DNA of 64,000 nucleotides, from positions 310,001 through 374,000 of the forward strand of contig NZ_AUII01000002.1 of assembly GCF_000423625.1 (NCBI RefSeq). The letters are read 5' to 3'. Shown in pieces: positions 18,968 to 28,104 of the stretch. Made by a program: the position numbers and the translations under genes. Every line of letters starts with the position of its first letter. Within the stretch, counting starts at the first letter, position 1. The notes beneath the pieces were generated by a model. That model had not been told where the DNA came from. It ran no database searches and worked only from the letters and a program-made list of their open reading frames with translations. The DNA comes from Pseudonocardia asaccharolytica DSM 44247 = NBRC 16224 (GTDB lineage: Bacteria; Actinomycetota; Actinomycetes; Mycobacteriales; Pseudonocardiaceae).

Positions 18968-19612
18968 TCAGCTCGTGGCCGCCGGAACGGTCGGGGTGGG
19001 TGTGGGAACCACTTCCTCCGGAGCCCGCCGCCTGCGGGCGAGCGGCAGCAGGGCCAGGAACACCACGACGCCGAAGATCGCGAGGGCGAGCGCGGTCTCG
19101 TTCGGGTTGGTCCACCTGCCGGTGAAGATCAGCATGGCCGGGATCGCCGCGGTGACCCAGGACTGGATGATCGTCACCCAGCCGGTGTACTGGGTCAGCG
19201 CCTCGCGTTTGAGCCCGAGGACGACGAAGAACAGTGCCCACAGGAACGCCCAGTACAGCCAGATCACGCCGAAGGGGCGGTTCTCGACGGCCTGGAAGTT
19301 CACATATGAGAAACCGAGCGCGACAATTGCGACGAATAGGGAGAACCATCCGACACCGGTCGTGTCGAGATTGGCCAGCAGTCCGATCCCGACGTAGAGG
19401 TAGGTGAAACCGAACAGATAGATTCCGGCAGCGGCGGCGATCAGCGCCGGGTCCCCATTGGCGGCAATGATCAAATAGGTGGGTGTGACGACCTGCAGCG
19501 CACCGACGAAGAGGTTCAGCGGTGCCGCGGCTTTCGGATCGACTCTGCCGATGAGCAGCAATCCGTTGATGAACAGAACCGCACCCACGTACAACAGGCC
19601 GACGATCGCCAT
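18968..19612 (-). CDS. amiS: AmiS/UreI-family amide or urea channel
   Basis: A 214-aa inner-membrane protein with six to seven hydrophobic helices. It begins MAIVGLLYVGAVLFINGLLL, as AmiS/UreI proteins do, and has an Ala/Pro/Thr-rich cytoplasmic tail. The family carries short amides or urea across the membrane. GAGGAGG lies upstream of ATG 19612. It is first of a two-gene operon with the formamidase. The 139-base gap upstream holds its promoter; nothing distinctive was recognised there. Confidence 0.85.
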   Translation of the reverse strand: MAIVGLLYVGAVLFINGLLLIGRVDPKAAAPLNLFVGALQVVTPTYLIIAANGDPALIAAAAGIYLFGFTYLYVGIGLLANLDTTGVGWFSLFVAIVALGFSYVNFQAVENRPFGVIWLYWAFLWALFFVVLGLKREALTQYTGWVTIIQSWVTAAIPAMLIFTGRWTNPNETALALAIFGVVVFLALLPLARRRRAPEEVVPTPTPTVPAATS

Positions 19613-19751
19613 CTGGAGTCCTCCTCGAAGGGATCCACTCGTCCGGGCGGAAATTGCGGATCGTGATCAGGCGCGCGGAGGATGGCCTGGCGCGCGGGAC
19701 ACCGTGGCGCTAAATCCGATGCTCGGCTAGGGCCAAAGGGCCCTTGTTGAG

Positions 19752-20369
19752 TCAGGCTTTCCGGGACTCAGCCGGGGTCAGGTTTGTCAGGGCCGTCCAG
19801 GCCATCCGGTGCAACAGCGCCGCGACCTCGGCGGTGCCGGCCCGGGTGCGGCTGTGCGGGGTCGAGTTGAGCAGCCCGAACGCGCCGTGCGCGGCGATCC
19901 GGGCCGCCTCGGCGGTCAGGTCGGGATTGATCCGGCGCAGCACGTCCACCCAGATCTCGACGTAGGTGCGCTGCAACAGCCGCACCCGGCGACGCGGCTC
20001 GGGCGGCAGATTGGCCAGGTCCCGGTCCTGCACGACGATGAGCTCGGGCTCGCGCAGCGCGAAGTCGACCTGGAAGTCGATGAGCGCGGCGAGCATCTCG
20101 CGCGGGTCGTCGCTGGCCGCGGCACGCTCCTGACCGCCGGCCAGCAGGTGCTCGCTGATCCTGATGAGCATCTCGGCGAGCAGCGCCTCCTTGCCGGGAA
20201 AGTGCCGGTAGAGCGCGGGTCCGCTGACGCCGACGGCGGCGCCGAGGTCGGCGATGCTCACCCCGTGGAATCCGTGCCGGGCGAAGAGCTGAGCGGCCAC
20301 ACCGAGGATCTGCTCGCGTCGGCTGGGGCTGTCGGGGACAGCGGCGCCGGCGCCGGGGGAAGCCGCCAT
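19752..20369 (-). CDS. TetR-family repressor
   Basis: A 205-aa repressor with an N-terminal helix-turn-helix (ILGVAAQLFARHGFHGVSIADLG..VSGPALYRHFPGKEALL, about residues 20-65) and an all-helical ligand domain. ATG 20369 is the likely start. Its promoter contains GTTAATGATCCCTAAC at 20391-20406. Nearly the same sequence occurs twice before the carboxylase operon at 29512-29545, so autoregulation plus control of that operon is the best inference. In mycobacteria the TetR repressor BkaR (Rv2506) similarly lies beside an accA1-accD1-fadE19 branched-chain catabolic cluster. It could instead control the adjacent amide genes. Confidence 0.85.
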   Translation of the reverse strand: MAASPGAGAAVPDSPSRREQILGVAAQLFARHGFHGVSIADLGAAVGVSGPALYRHFPGKEALLAEMLIRISEHLLAGGQERAAASDDPREMLAALIDFQVDFALREPELIVVQDRDLANLPPEPRRRVRLLQRTYVEIWVDVLRRINPDLTAEAARIAAHGAFGLLNSTPHSRTRAGTAEVAALLHRMAWTALTNLTPAESRKA

Positions 20370-20390
20370 CCGGCCAGCCTAGCGCGATTG

Positions 20391-20406
20391 GTTAATGATC
20401 CCTAAC
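20391..20406. promoter_or_regulatory. Operator-like site in the tetR promoter
   Basis: GTTAATGATCCCTAAC, with outer GTTA/TAAC symmetry, lies 22 bases upstream of the TetR start codon. It differs at two of 16 positions from the twin sites at 29512-29545. Confidence 0.65.
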
Positions 20407-20483
20407 ACATGGGCGGGCGCCGCCCCTCAGCGCTGATGTTCGTTCCGCAAGCTCCACTCAGCGGCCACACAGCAGACGCCGCC

Positions 20484-20498
20484 TACGCTGGGTGAGTG
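20484..20498 (+). promoter_or_regulatory. Leaderless promoter of the histidine kinase
   Basis: TACGCT (20484-20489) ends six bases before GTG 20496, leaving no room for a ribosome-binding site. Transcription would start at or next to the GTG. Confidence 0.5.
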
Positions 20499-21986
20499 AC
20501 TCTGTTCCGTAGGCGGCTGCGGGCGCGTCTGGGTGTGCGCGCGACGACCGCGCTGGCCGCGGCGGCCTCGGTGGCGGTCGTGCTGGTGCTGGCCGGGGCC
20601 GCCCTGGTCTTCCTGCTCGACCGGTCGATGCGCGCCTCCCTGGAGAACACGGCGAGCCTGCAGACCACCCAGCTGGGACAGCGGGTCGCCGCGAACTTCC
20701 AGGGCGAGCTCAAACAGAACGCGGTCGATGCCACCGGGAAACGCACCGATCTCGTCCAGGTCGTCACCGACTACTCCGCCAGGGACGATCCCGGCGGCGA
20801 CATCCAGATCATCGGGTCGTCCGACGTGCTCGGCGACCGGCCGCGGATGAGCGAGCTGATGCCGGCGCCGGGCGAGACCGAGGTCGTGCCGGCGCGGACC
20901 ATCGAACTGTCCGACGGGATGCGCGTCGAGGCGCTGATCGTCGTGCAGGGGTTCGACACCAAGTACCGGCCCATCGTCGTGCTCGCCGCGCAGCGGCTCG
21001 ATCCCGTTCACCGGGCCGTCGACACCGTGTTCGTCATGGTGCTCATCGGCGTGCCGATCCTGGTCCTGGTCACCGGATGGATCACCTATCTGTTCGCCGG
21101 GCGCGCGCTGCGGCCGGTGGAGGCCATGCGCACGCAGGTGGCCGACATGACCGACCGCGACCTCGGGCGCCGGGTACCGGTGCCGCCCGCCCACGACGAG
21201 GTCGCCCGGCTCGCCGAGACCATGAACGCGATGCTGGCCCGGCTGGAGAACGCGCAGGGGATCCAACGCCGGTTCGTCGCCGACGCCAGCCACGAGCTGC
21301 GCAGCCCGCTCGCCACCATCGCGACCGGCCTGGAGCTGATGGCGGGACCCGGCGGGATCGACCCGGCGACGGTCGGCACGCTGCGCGGCGAGACCGAGCG
21401 GCTCAACCGGCTCGTCGACGGCCTGTTGCTGCTGGCCCGCGCAGACGAGCGGGGCCTGCAGCCGCGCCGCGAGGAGGTCGACCTGGACGAGGTCGTCCAG
21501 GCCGAGCGCACCCGCCCGAGCGAGGTGGGCGGGGTGGCCCCGCAGGTGCGGGCCGAGCCGGTGCGGATGGTCGGCGACCGCGGGCAGCTGCTGCGGGTGG
21601 TCCGCAACCTGGTCGACAACGCCCGCAGGCACGCTCGATCGCGTGTTCTCGTCACGGTGACACGAAGCGGTCAGGATGCCGTGATCGAGGTGACCGACGA
21701 CGGGCCCGGCGTACCGGTCGCCGAGCGGGCGCGGATCTTCGAACGGTTCGTCCGGCTCGACGTTGCCCGCGCGCGGTCCGACGGCGGCGCCGGGCTCGGC
21801 CTCGCGATCGTGGCCGAGGTGGTGGCCGCGCACGGGGGCGACGTCGGGGTGGAGGACGCGCCGGGCGGCGGTGCGCTGTTCCGGGTGCGGCTGCCCGCGA
21901 TCCCCGAGTCCGACCGGGTCCCGGCCGATGCCGAAACCGTCGGCGTGCCGTGGGCCCGGGCTCAGCCCGGCTCGATCATGCGGTAG
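20496..21986 (+). CDS. Membrane sensor histidine kinase
   Basis: A 496-aa kinase with a first membrane helix at about 17-41, an extracytoplasmic sensor loop of about 130 residues, a second helix at 175-201, a HAMP linker (ALRPVEAMRTQVADMTDRDLG), a phosphoacceptor H266 in DASHELRSPL and an ATPase domain (RNLVDNARRH, DDGPGVP, GGAGLGLAIV). The signal is unknown. The partner regulator is encoded on the other strand and the two genes overlap tail-to-tail by 25 bases, unlike the usual co-directional pair. Confidence 0.9.
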   Translation: MTLFRRRLRARLGVRATTALAAAASVAVVLVLAGAALVFLLDRSMRASLENTASLQTTQLGQRVAANFQGELKQNAVDATGKRTDLVQVVTDYSARDDPGGDIQIIGSSDVLGDRPRMSELMPAPGETEVVPARTIELSDGMRVEALIVVQGFDTKYRPIVVLAAQRLDPVHRAVDTVFVMVLIGVPILVLVTGWITYLFAGRALRPVEAMRTQVADMTDRDLGRRVPVPPAHDEVARLAETMNAMLARLENAQGIQRRFVADASHELRSPLATIATGLELMAGPGGIDPATVGTLRGETERLNRLVDGLLLLARADERGLQPRREEVDLDEVVQAERTRPSEVGGVAPQVRAEPVRMVGDRGQLLRVVRNLVDNARRHARSRVLVTVTRSGQDAVIEVTDDGPGVPVAERARIFERFVRLDVARARSDGGAGLGLAIVAEVVAAHGGDVGVEDAPGGGALFRVRLPAIPESDRVPADAETVGVPWARAQPGSIMR

Positions 21987-22636
21987 CCCACCCCGCGCAG
22001 GGTCTCGATGCTCCGCGTCCCGAACGGGGAGTCGATCTTGCGCCGGAGGTAGCCGACGTAGACCTCGACGACGTTGACCTCGCCCTCGTAGTGGGCGTCC
22101 CACACCGAACGCAGGATGTCGGTCTTGGTGACGACCTCCCCCGCATGGCGCATGAGGTGCTCGAGCACCCCGAACTCGCGCGGGGTGAGCGTGATCTCCA
22201 CGTCGCCGCGGTGCACCCGGTGCCGCGCCGGGTCCAGCCGCAGATCGCCGACGGTCAGCACGGTCGGGCGCGCGTCGCCGGCGCGGCGCAGCAGCGCGCG
22301 CAGCCGGGCGAGCAGCACGACGAAGGAGAAGGGTTTGGTCAGATAGTCGTCGGCGCCGAGGTCGAAGGCGTCGGCCTCGTCGTACTCGCCGTCCTTGGCC
22401 GTGAGCATGAGCACCGGTGTCCAGACCCCGGCCGCGCGCAGCCGTTCCAGGATCCGGTAGCCCGAGAGCCCGGGCAGCATGATGTCCAGCACGACGACGT
22501 CATGCTCGCCCTCGGTCGCCGCCGCCAACCCCGATGGGCCGTCGTAGGCGATCTCCACGGAGTGGCCCTCCGCAACCAGGCCGCGCCGGACCAGTTCGGC
22601 CAGCGGACGTTCGTCCTCGACCAGCAGCACCCGCAC
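21962..22636 (-). CDS. OmpR-family response regulator
   Basis: A 224-aa regulator: receiver domain with acidic E7-D8, phosphoacceptor D51 (VVVLDIMLPG), LTAKDGEYDEADAFDLGADDYLTKPF, then an OmpR/PhoB winged helix (LTPREFGVLEHLMRHAG, VDVYVGYLRRKID-like end). GTG 22636 appears leaderless: TACCGT lies seven bases upstream on this strand. Its first 137 bases overlap the 3' end of the membrane-protein gene upstream, and its 3' end overlaps the kinase gene. Confidence 0.9.
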   Translation of the reverse strand: MRVLLVEDERPLAELVRRGLVAEGHSVEIAYDGPSGLAAATEGEHDVVVLDIMLPGLSGYRILERLRAAGVWTPVLMLTAKDGEYDEADAFDLGADDYLTKPFSFVVLLARLRALLRRAGDARPTVLTVGDLRLDPARHRVHRGDVEITLTPREFGVLEHLMRHAGEVVTKTDILRSVWDAHYEGEVNVVEVYVGYLRRKIDSPFGTRSIETLRGVGYRMIEPG

Positions 22637-23168
22637 GACCCAGACGGTAGATCGTGGTGGCCGCCGCCCAGCGGGCGGACCGGCGCAACCCGCGCCGCAG
22701 CCGGGGAAACCCGCGGTCCACCCCGGCCGTCGCGAGCAGCAGCAGCAGCGCCGCCTGGCCCAGCATGCCGGGTGCGAGCGGGCTGTCGCCGCTGCCGTAC
22801 CAGGACCGGGTGAGCGGGGACAGGCTTGCCCAGTAGGCGCTGAACTCGTGGTCGAAACCCTCCGGGGCCGGGTTGGCGATCAGATGCTCGACCACGCCGT
22901 AGGCGGCGAGGCCGACGACGACGAGGCCGAGCAGCCGCGCGATCGGCAGCAGCCGGGACCGGGCCGGAAGCAACAGCATGACCAGCGCCGCCGTGAGCAG
23001 CGCCGCGGCGATCCAGGGCACCGCGTGCTGCCCGCTCGGAGCGCCGACCTCGGCGATCGCCCCGAGGATGCCCAGCGTGCAGAGCGCGGACAGGCTGTAG
23101 CGGACGACCCCGAGCACGGGCGGCGGCGCCTCGCGGTCGACGGACCCGAGGTCGGACTCTCTGATCAT
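22500..23168 (-). CDS. Four-helix membrane protein overlapping the response regulator
   Basis: A 222-aa protein with a strong start (GGAGGAG six bases before ATG 23168) and four hydrophobic helices at roughly 20-44, 50-68, 74-97 and 130-150. No family recognised. After the last helix the frame continues 137 bases into the response-regulator gene, where its residues become Arg/Gly-rich and look like a shadow of that gene. Either the overlap is real or the C-terminus is an extension after loss of an earlier stop. It may belong to the two-component system. Confidence 0.6.
   Translation of the reverse strand: MIRESDLGSVDREAPPPVLGVVRYSLSALCTLGILGAIAEVGAPSGQHAVPWIAAALLTAALVMLLLPARSRLLPIARLLGLVVVGLAAYGVVEHLIANPAPEGFDHEFSAYWASLSPLTRSWYGSGDSPLAPGMLGQAALLLLLATAGVDRGFPRLRRGLRRSARWAAATTIYRLGRAGAAGRGRTSAGRTGPARPGCGGPLRGDRLRRPIGVGGGDRGRA
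22644..22649 (-). promoter_or_regulatory. Leaderless -10 box of the response regulator
   Basis: On the minus strand TACCGT is followed by seven bases and then GTG 22636. It lies inside the membrane-protein gene, so the regulator can be expressed separately. Confidence 0.45.
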
Positions 23169-23258
23169 GCGTTCTCCTCCGGCCGGGAACGCGATCGAGT
23201 GTCCGGACGGCCGCTGAAGCCACGCTGAGGACGACCGGCCCGCGGGGTGGGCGCCCGG

Positions 23259-24494
23259 CTATCCGGCCGTGCCCAGGTGCACGACGTGCGGGCCCGGATG
23301 CAGCAGGAAGTCGCGGTGGCTGATGTTGTACGCGTAGGCGCCGGCCAGCGCGAACACCACGACGTCTCCGGCGCGGACCCGGCCCGCGCGGACCCGGCGG
23401 GCCAGCACGTCCTTGGGCGTGCAGAGCTGCCCGACGAAGGTCACCGCCGCCTCGGCACCGGTGTCCGGGCGCGCCCATGGCCGGTCCCAGCCGTCGGTGG
23501 CCAGCACCACCAGCGGCTGGTCGTGGCCCTTTGCGGCGGGGGTTCGCAGGTGGTGCGTGCCGCCGAGGCAGACCGCGAACCATTCACCGTGGCTGCGCTT
23601 GAGCTCCAGCACGCGGGTGATGTACCAGCCGGAATAGGCGCTGACCGCGCGGCCCGGCTCGATCCGCAGCACCGGCTCGGCCCCCCCGTCGCGGTGCGCG
23701 GCGGCGTGCCCGGCGAGCAGGCGTCCGTACTCCGCCCAGTCGAACAACCGGTCAGGGCGGTGGTAGTCCACCGCCATACCGCCGCCGACGTTGACCTCGT
23801 CGAGCCGCATCCGGTGCCGTCGCCCGAAGTCCAGCGCCCAGCCCAGCACCGCGGCCCCCTGGGCGGCGCACCCCACCGGGTCCAGACCGCTCGCGAGGTG
23901 GGCGTGCACCCCGGCGATCCGCACCCCCGGCAGCGCGGCGCGCGCGGCGGCGCAGGCGTCCGCCTCCGCGGGGTCCATGCCGAACGGGCTCGGCGTCCCG
24001 CCCATGGTCAGCGCAGCACCCTGCACCGGGCCGCCCGGGATGTTGACCCGCAACAGCACCGTGACCACCGCACCCGCCGCGCGGGCGGCCGCGTCCAGCC
24101 TGCGCAGCTCGGTGCGGCTCTCCACGTGGTAGCGGGCGACCCGGGCGGCCACCGCCGCGGCCAGTTCGGCGTCGGTCTTGCCGGGCCCGCCGAACGCCAG
24201 CTCCACCCCGGGCATGTGCCGCCGGACGTGGGCGAGCTCGCCACCGCTGGCCACCTCCAGCCCGTCGACGTGCCGGGCGGCGGTCGCGAGCACGCCCGGG
24301 TCCGGGTTCGCCTTGACCGCGTGCAGCACCTCCAGCCGCAGCCCGGCGGCGGCGCCGGCCGTGCGCACGTCCGCGCACAGCGCCGCGGTGTGCGCGTCGA
24401 GATGGTCGAGGTCGTAGACGTAGGCCGGTAGCGCGTCCCGGCCGGCGAGGTCGACCGCCGTCGCGGCGACCGCCCCGGTCAGCAGGGTGCTCAT
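23259..24494 (-). CDS. PLP-dependent decarboxylase, LysA/SbnH-like, siderophore cluster
   Basis: A 411-aa fold-III PLP enzyme related to diaminopimelate decarboxylase. The PLP lysine is K61 in HAVKANPD. Further landmarks are GLEVASGGEL, LRVNIPG, RIEPGRAVSAY, GQLCTPKD (catalytic cysteine of the opposite subunit) and GAYAYNISHRDFLLHP. The last two motifs resemble SbnH, which decarboxylates a citryl-diaminopropionate intermediate in staphyloferrin B synthesis, more than lysine-pathway LysA. ATG 24494 overlaps the preceding IucA/IucC stop by four bases; it is last in the four-gene operon. A role on a siderophore intermediate is inferred from context. Confidence 0.85.
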   Translation of the reverse strand: MSTLLTGAVAATAVDLAGRDALPAYVYDLDHLDAHTAALCADVRTAGAAAGLRLEVLHAVKANPDPGVLATAARHVDGLEVASGGELAHVRRHMPGVELAFGGPGKTDAELAAAVAARVARYHVESRTELRRLDAAARAAGAVVTVLLRVNIPGGPVQGAALTMGGTPSPFGMDPAEADACAAARAALPGVRIAGVHAHLASGLDPVGCAAQGAAVLGWALDFGRRHRMRLDEVNVGGGMAVDYHRPDRLFDWAEYGRLLAGHAAAHRDGGAEPVLRIEPGRAVSAYSGWYITRVLELKRSHGEWFAVCLGGTHHLRTPAAKGHDQPLVVLATDGWDRPWARPDTGAEAAVTFVGQLCTPKDVLARRVRAGRVRAGDVVVFALAGAYAYNISHRDFLLHPGPHVVHLGTAG

Positions 24495-26308
24495 CGCGGA
24501 CCCTCGGCGAGCCTGCGGCCCATCGGGTTCGGGAACGGCACATAGCCCGCGTGCCGGTCGGCCGCCCGCTCCCAGCGCAACAGGAGGTTCGTCTTGGCCG
24601 GTAGCGGCGCCCCGGCGAGCAGCGCGCGCAGCCGCGGGGGTTCCCCGAGTTCCGCGCCGGCGGCGGCCAGAACCTCGGCGAGGATCTCCCACAGCCGCTG
24701 CTCGAACCGGCCCGCGTCCGGTCCGGCCGCGACGGACAGATCGGTCAGCGCACCGGCGACCTCGGCCAGATGGTTGACGAACAGACAGTAGGCGATCCGG
24801 TTCCAGCCCCGCGCCTCGTCGTAGCCGACGGCGCGCGCGACGTCGGCGGGCAGCGCCGCCAGTGCGTCGGCGTGCCGGTCGGCGACCAGCTTGGTGCCCT
24901 CCAGGTCGCGCGCCAACACCCGGACCGGCAGCTGGTCCGGGCCCACCACGACCAGCACGTTCTGCGGATGTGGTTCGAGCACGACACCGTGCTCGGCCCA
25001 CAACCGCAGCACCGGCGTAACCAGCAGCGACAGGTAGCGCCGCCACCACAGGGTGGCCCAGCCGGCCGGATCGGCGGCCCCGGCCCGCGCGGCGAGATCG
25101 ACCAGCCGGGTGCCGGTGCCCGCCGGATCCGGATGTTCCGCCGCCAGCGTCCCCGCCAGATGCACGCGCTCCCCGGCACGCACGTGTTCGCGCAGCCCGG
25201 ACCGGACGATCGTGCCCAGCGCCTCCAGCAGCCGATACCGGGGTCCGGGCTCGAGATCGGGCAGCTCCACCGAGCGCGCGGCGGGCTCGGCCAGTACGGC
25301 GAAGTCCGGATGCGCGGCGGCCACCTCGGCGCACGGGCCTTCCAGCAGCCGGGTCAGCGCGACGGCCCCCGCCAGCTCGTATGCCGCGTTCTTGCGCAGG
25401 CAGTTCGTGATCCGCACGTTGAGGCTGGTCTTGAGGAACCGGTCGGCCTCGGGCTGGTAGAGCGTCCGCACGCTCGCCGTCGGATGGCACGCGACACCGA
25501 CCTCGCCGAGGTCCCGCAGCGCGCCGCGGGCCAGCGCGGCCCGCAGCACCGGTCCCAGCTCGGGGTCGGCCGCCAGCAGCCGGTACTGCCACGGGTGTAC
25601 CGGGACCGCGCGGCGGTCCGCGCCGATCCGTTCCTGGTGCCCGGCGAGCAATGCCGCGGTGCACGCGTGCTCGTCGAACCCGGCGTGCGCGTCGACGGAG
25701 TGGTCGAGCACGTGCTCGGCCGGGACGGAGAGCCAGCGCAGCGGGAACGCGGTCCGGGCCTCCGGCGCGTAGCGCCGCCAATGGCGGTGCTCGCCCGGGC
25801 GCCACTTCGGCGCGGGATGGCGCGGATGGCCCGCGAGCAGGGCCTGCTCGGAGTCGAGGTAGGCGCCCGCGACCCCGGCGACGACCAGGGCCGGGCGGGC
25901 CGGCCGGGTCCGCAGGATCTCGGCGAGCGCGTCCCGGCTCGCGGTCACCTGGGGCATGAACTCGTCGTTGCGCCGTCCGGTGTGCACGGTCAGCTCCGCG
26001 CCGACCATGGCCGCCAGCCGCTCGAGATCCACCGGGTCCCACCGATGATCTGTCCGCAGCTCCACCGGGGCGGGAGCGAAGCGGTGCACGGCCACCGGCG
26101 AGCAGCGGCGCAGCCGGGCGCGCAGCAGCCGACCCGTATGCGGCAGCCGGACGACCAGGTGCTCCCCGGCCACCGTGGTCTGCTGCTGCGGCCCGGCGAC
26201 CTCGCGGACCAGCACCCCGAGCAGGGTGTGCGCGGCCATCAGATCGGCGTCCGCTCCGGCCGTGGCGGATTCCCGCGGGTCCGCGGCATCGGTGAGGGAG
26301 AGGGTCAC
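24491..26308 (-). CDS. IucA/IucC siderophore synthetase (canonical)
   Basis: NRPS-independent siderophore synthetase of 605 aa. It joins a carboxylate (typically citrate or a citryl intermediate) to an amine or alcohol using ATP. All main family motifs are present: HPRHPAPKWRPG, RYAPEARTAFPLRW, VHPWQYR, PTASVRTLY, KTSLNVRITNCLRKN and LEPHPQN. The C-terminal FhuF-like region ends near YVPFPNPMGRR. GTG 26308 overlaps the upstream synthetase stop by four bases. The acceptor substrate is not predictable from sequence alone. Confidence 0.9.
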   Translation of the reverse strand: MTLSLTDAADPRESATAGADADLMAAHTLLGVLVREVAGPQQQTTVAGEHLVVRLPHTGRLLRARLRRCSPVAVHRFAPAPVELRTDHRWDPVDLERLAAMVGAELTVHTGRRNDEFMPQVTASRDALAEILRTRPARPALVVAGVAGAYLDSEQALLAGHPRHPAPKWRPGEHRHWRRYAPEARTAFPLRWLSVPAEHVLDHSVDAHAGFDEHACTAALLAGHQERIGADRRAVPVHPWQYRLLAADPELGPVLRAALARGALRDLGEVGVACHPTASVRTLYQPEADRFLKTSLNVRITNCLRKNAAYELAGAVALTRLLEGPCAEVAAAHPDFAVLAEPAARSVELPDLEPGPRYRLLEALGTIVRSGLREHVRAGERVHLAGTLAAEHPDPAGTGTRLVDLAARAGAADPAGWATLWWRRYLSLLVTPVLRLWAEHGVVLEPHPQNVLVVVGPDQLPVRVLARDLEGTKLVADRHADALAALPADVARAVGYDEARGWNRIAYCLFVNHLAEVAGALTDLSVAAGPDAGRFEQRLWEILAEVLAAAGAELGEPPRLRALLAGAPLPAKTNLLLRWERAADRHAGYVPFPNPMGRRLAEGPR

Positions 26309-28104
26309 GGTGCGCTCCGTTCTGTTCGTCGTCCCGTGCGCAGGTAGTTGGGTCCGCTGCGGCGGTAGTGCTTGTTGACATCGGCGCAGCCGAGCCGGTG
26401 CTTGGGCAGCAGGGTGCCCGCGGTGACCATCGCCTTGATCGGCCAGCGGTCGGCCTCAAGCACGTGCCGGCGCAGCAGCCCGGCCGCGGCGACCGAGCCG
26501 GGGTCGCCCGGGTCGCACCACCGCAGGGCCGCCTCCTCGATGCGGGTGCCGGCCAGCGCGAACAGCCGCGCACGGCGGTGGGTGTCCGCGCCCGCGTGCT
26601 CGACGACGAGCGCGCCGACGCACAGGTGCAGCGTGATGGTCACGACCAGATCGGCCAGTTCCGCCGGGTCCGATACCGCGATCCGCCGGTCGTGGAACGC
26701 GGCAGGCTCGACCGGCAGCGGCGCATCCGGGCCGAGCACGGCGGCCAGCCGGGCACAGTCGATCCGGGCGCCGTCGTCGTCCTTGTAGACCAGCCGCAGC
26801 CAGTCCGGCTCGCCGTCACGAGTGGCGATGACGATGTTCTGCTGGTGCGCCTCCAGCGCGATGCCGTAACGCAGCCACAGCGCGAGGTGCCAGTCGAGCA
26901 GGGCGGAGAAGTAGGCGTCGAACCAGAGGACCGGGTCCGCGCCGGTGTGCCGGGCGGCGAGCTTGTCGAGCAGGGTGCTCCCGGGGTGGTGCGGGTCGGC
27001 GGCGAGCAGCGCGGCGACGGGGACGAGGGTGTCGCCGGTGAGCTCGGCCGGATAGCGGCGGACGAGCACGGCCAGCAGCTCGTCCGGGCTGTCGAGCCAC
27101 TGCGACTCGTCGGCGAGCAGGATCCGGCGGCGCAGCCGCGGCTCCCGGCGCAGGACCGCCGCGAGCAGCCGGTGCACGGTGTCGCCGTCGGCCAGCGTGC
27201 CCGGGGCGATCGTGCGCCGGTTGCGCCGCCCGAGGGTCGCGGTCGGCAACGGCAGCTTCAGGTGCACGCCGGGCTCGGCGTCGAGGGCGACCGTGCGGGT
27301 GGACAGGGTGGGGGTGACGGCGGGTCCGGTGGCCGCGACCAGGCCGGGTATCCCGCGGTCGGCGGTGAGCGGGTGCACGGGCACCGCGAGGTGGTCCCGG
27401 TCGGCTCCCGGCTCGGCGCCCAGCTGGGACGGGTACGGCCACCAGCGCGGCGGTCCGGCGGCCTCGAACGCGGGGGACAGGCGCAGCCGGGCCCTCGGGA
27501 CGATGGCCCAGCGCAGCGGGAACGACGGCCGGAACTCCGGGGCGTAACGGCGCAGCTCGGCCTCGCTCAGCCCCCAGCGGCAGCGGCCGGTCGGGTGCAC
27601 GGGGTGGTCGCGCAGCGCGGCCAGCGCCTCGTGGCGCAACAGCCCGGCGAACCCCGCGACCGGGGCCTCGCCGGCCAGCCGGGCGCGCAGCCGCGGACCG
27701 GCGCGCTCGTGCAGCCGCGCGGTGGCCAGGGCCTGCGCGCACTCCTCGGTGAAGTCGGCCCAGCCGGCCCGCGCCTCGGCGTCGTCCGGGGCCAGCGCGG
27801 CAAGCGCCCCGGCCATGGTGTCGACGACCGCCGGGCCTGCCGCGGCGTCCGGGCCGTCCAGCACGAGCATCGGGGCCGCGACGGCGTGCTCGGCGAGGAA
27901 CCCGTCGGGCCGGACCGGCAGCGCCACCCGGCGCCCGTCGCGGAGCGGCGCCCGCCACCAGGTCTGGTCCGCGGGCAGCGCGGGGTCGCGGACCAGTGCT
28001 CCCGTGCTGGCGAGGCCGAGGTGGTCCTCCCGGAGCAGGGCGTCGAGCACCCGCCTCAGCAGGTCGCGTTCGGCGACGTCGGGGCCCGGCACCGTGGCGG
28101 TCAC
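26305..28104 (-). CDS. IucA/IucC siderophore synthetase (divergent paralogue)
   Basis: A second synthetase of 599 aa with altered motifs: HPVHPTGRCRWG where the family has HPxHPxxKxxxG, VHPLTADRG in place of the HPWQ region, TLSTRTVALD, HLKLPLPTATLGRRNRRT and LEAHQQN. The fold and ATP-site residues seem kept, but the changes suggest a different substrate from its neighbour. GTG 28104 overlaps the ATP-grasp stop (GTGA), so translation is coupled. A two-synthetase system implies two sequential condensations on one core acid. Confidence 0.85.
   Translation of the reverse strand: MTATVPGPDVAERDLLRRVLDALLREDHLGLASTGALVRDPALPADQTWWRAPLRDGRRVALPVRPDGFLAEHAVAAPMLVLDGPDAAAGPAVVDTMAGALAALAPDDAEARAGWADFTEECAQALATARLHERAGPRLRARLAGEAPVAGFAGLLRHEALAALRDHPVHPTGRCRWGLSEAELRRYAPEFRPSFPLRWAIVPRARLRLSPAFEAAGPPRWWPYPSQLGAEPGADRDHLAVPVHPLTADRGIPGLVAATGPAVTPTLSTRTVALDAEPGVHLKLPLPTATLGRRNRRTIAPGTLADGDTVHRLLAAVLRREPRLRRRILLADESQWLDSPDELLAVLVRRYPAELTGDTLVPVAALLAADPHHPGSTLLDKLAARHTGADPVLWFDAYFSALLDWHLALWLRYGIALEAHQQNIVIATRDGEPDWLRLVYKDDDGARIDCARLAAVLGPDAPLPVEPAAFHDRRIAVSDPAELADLVVTITLHLCVGALVVEHAGADTHRRARLFALAGTRIEEAALRWCDPGDPGSVAAAGLLRRHVLEADRWPIKAMVTAGTLLPKHRLGCADVNKHYRRSGPNYLRTGRRTERSAP

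Noticed and set aside
23259..26573. A single very long minus-strand frame of over 1000 codons
   Set aside because: Only its last 411 codons (from 24494) carry family motifs. The rest is the out-of-frame shadow of the IucA/IucC gene, made open by high GC.
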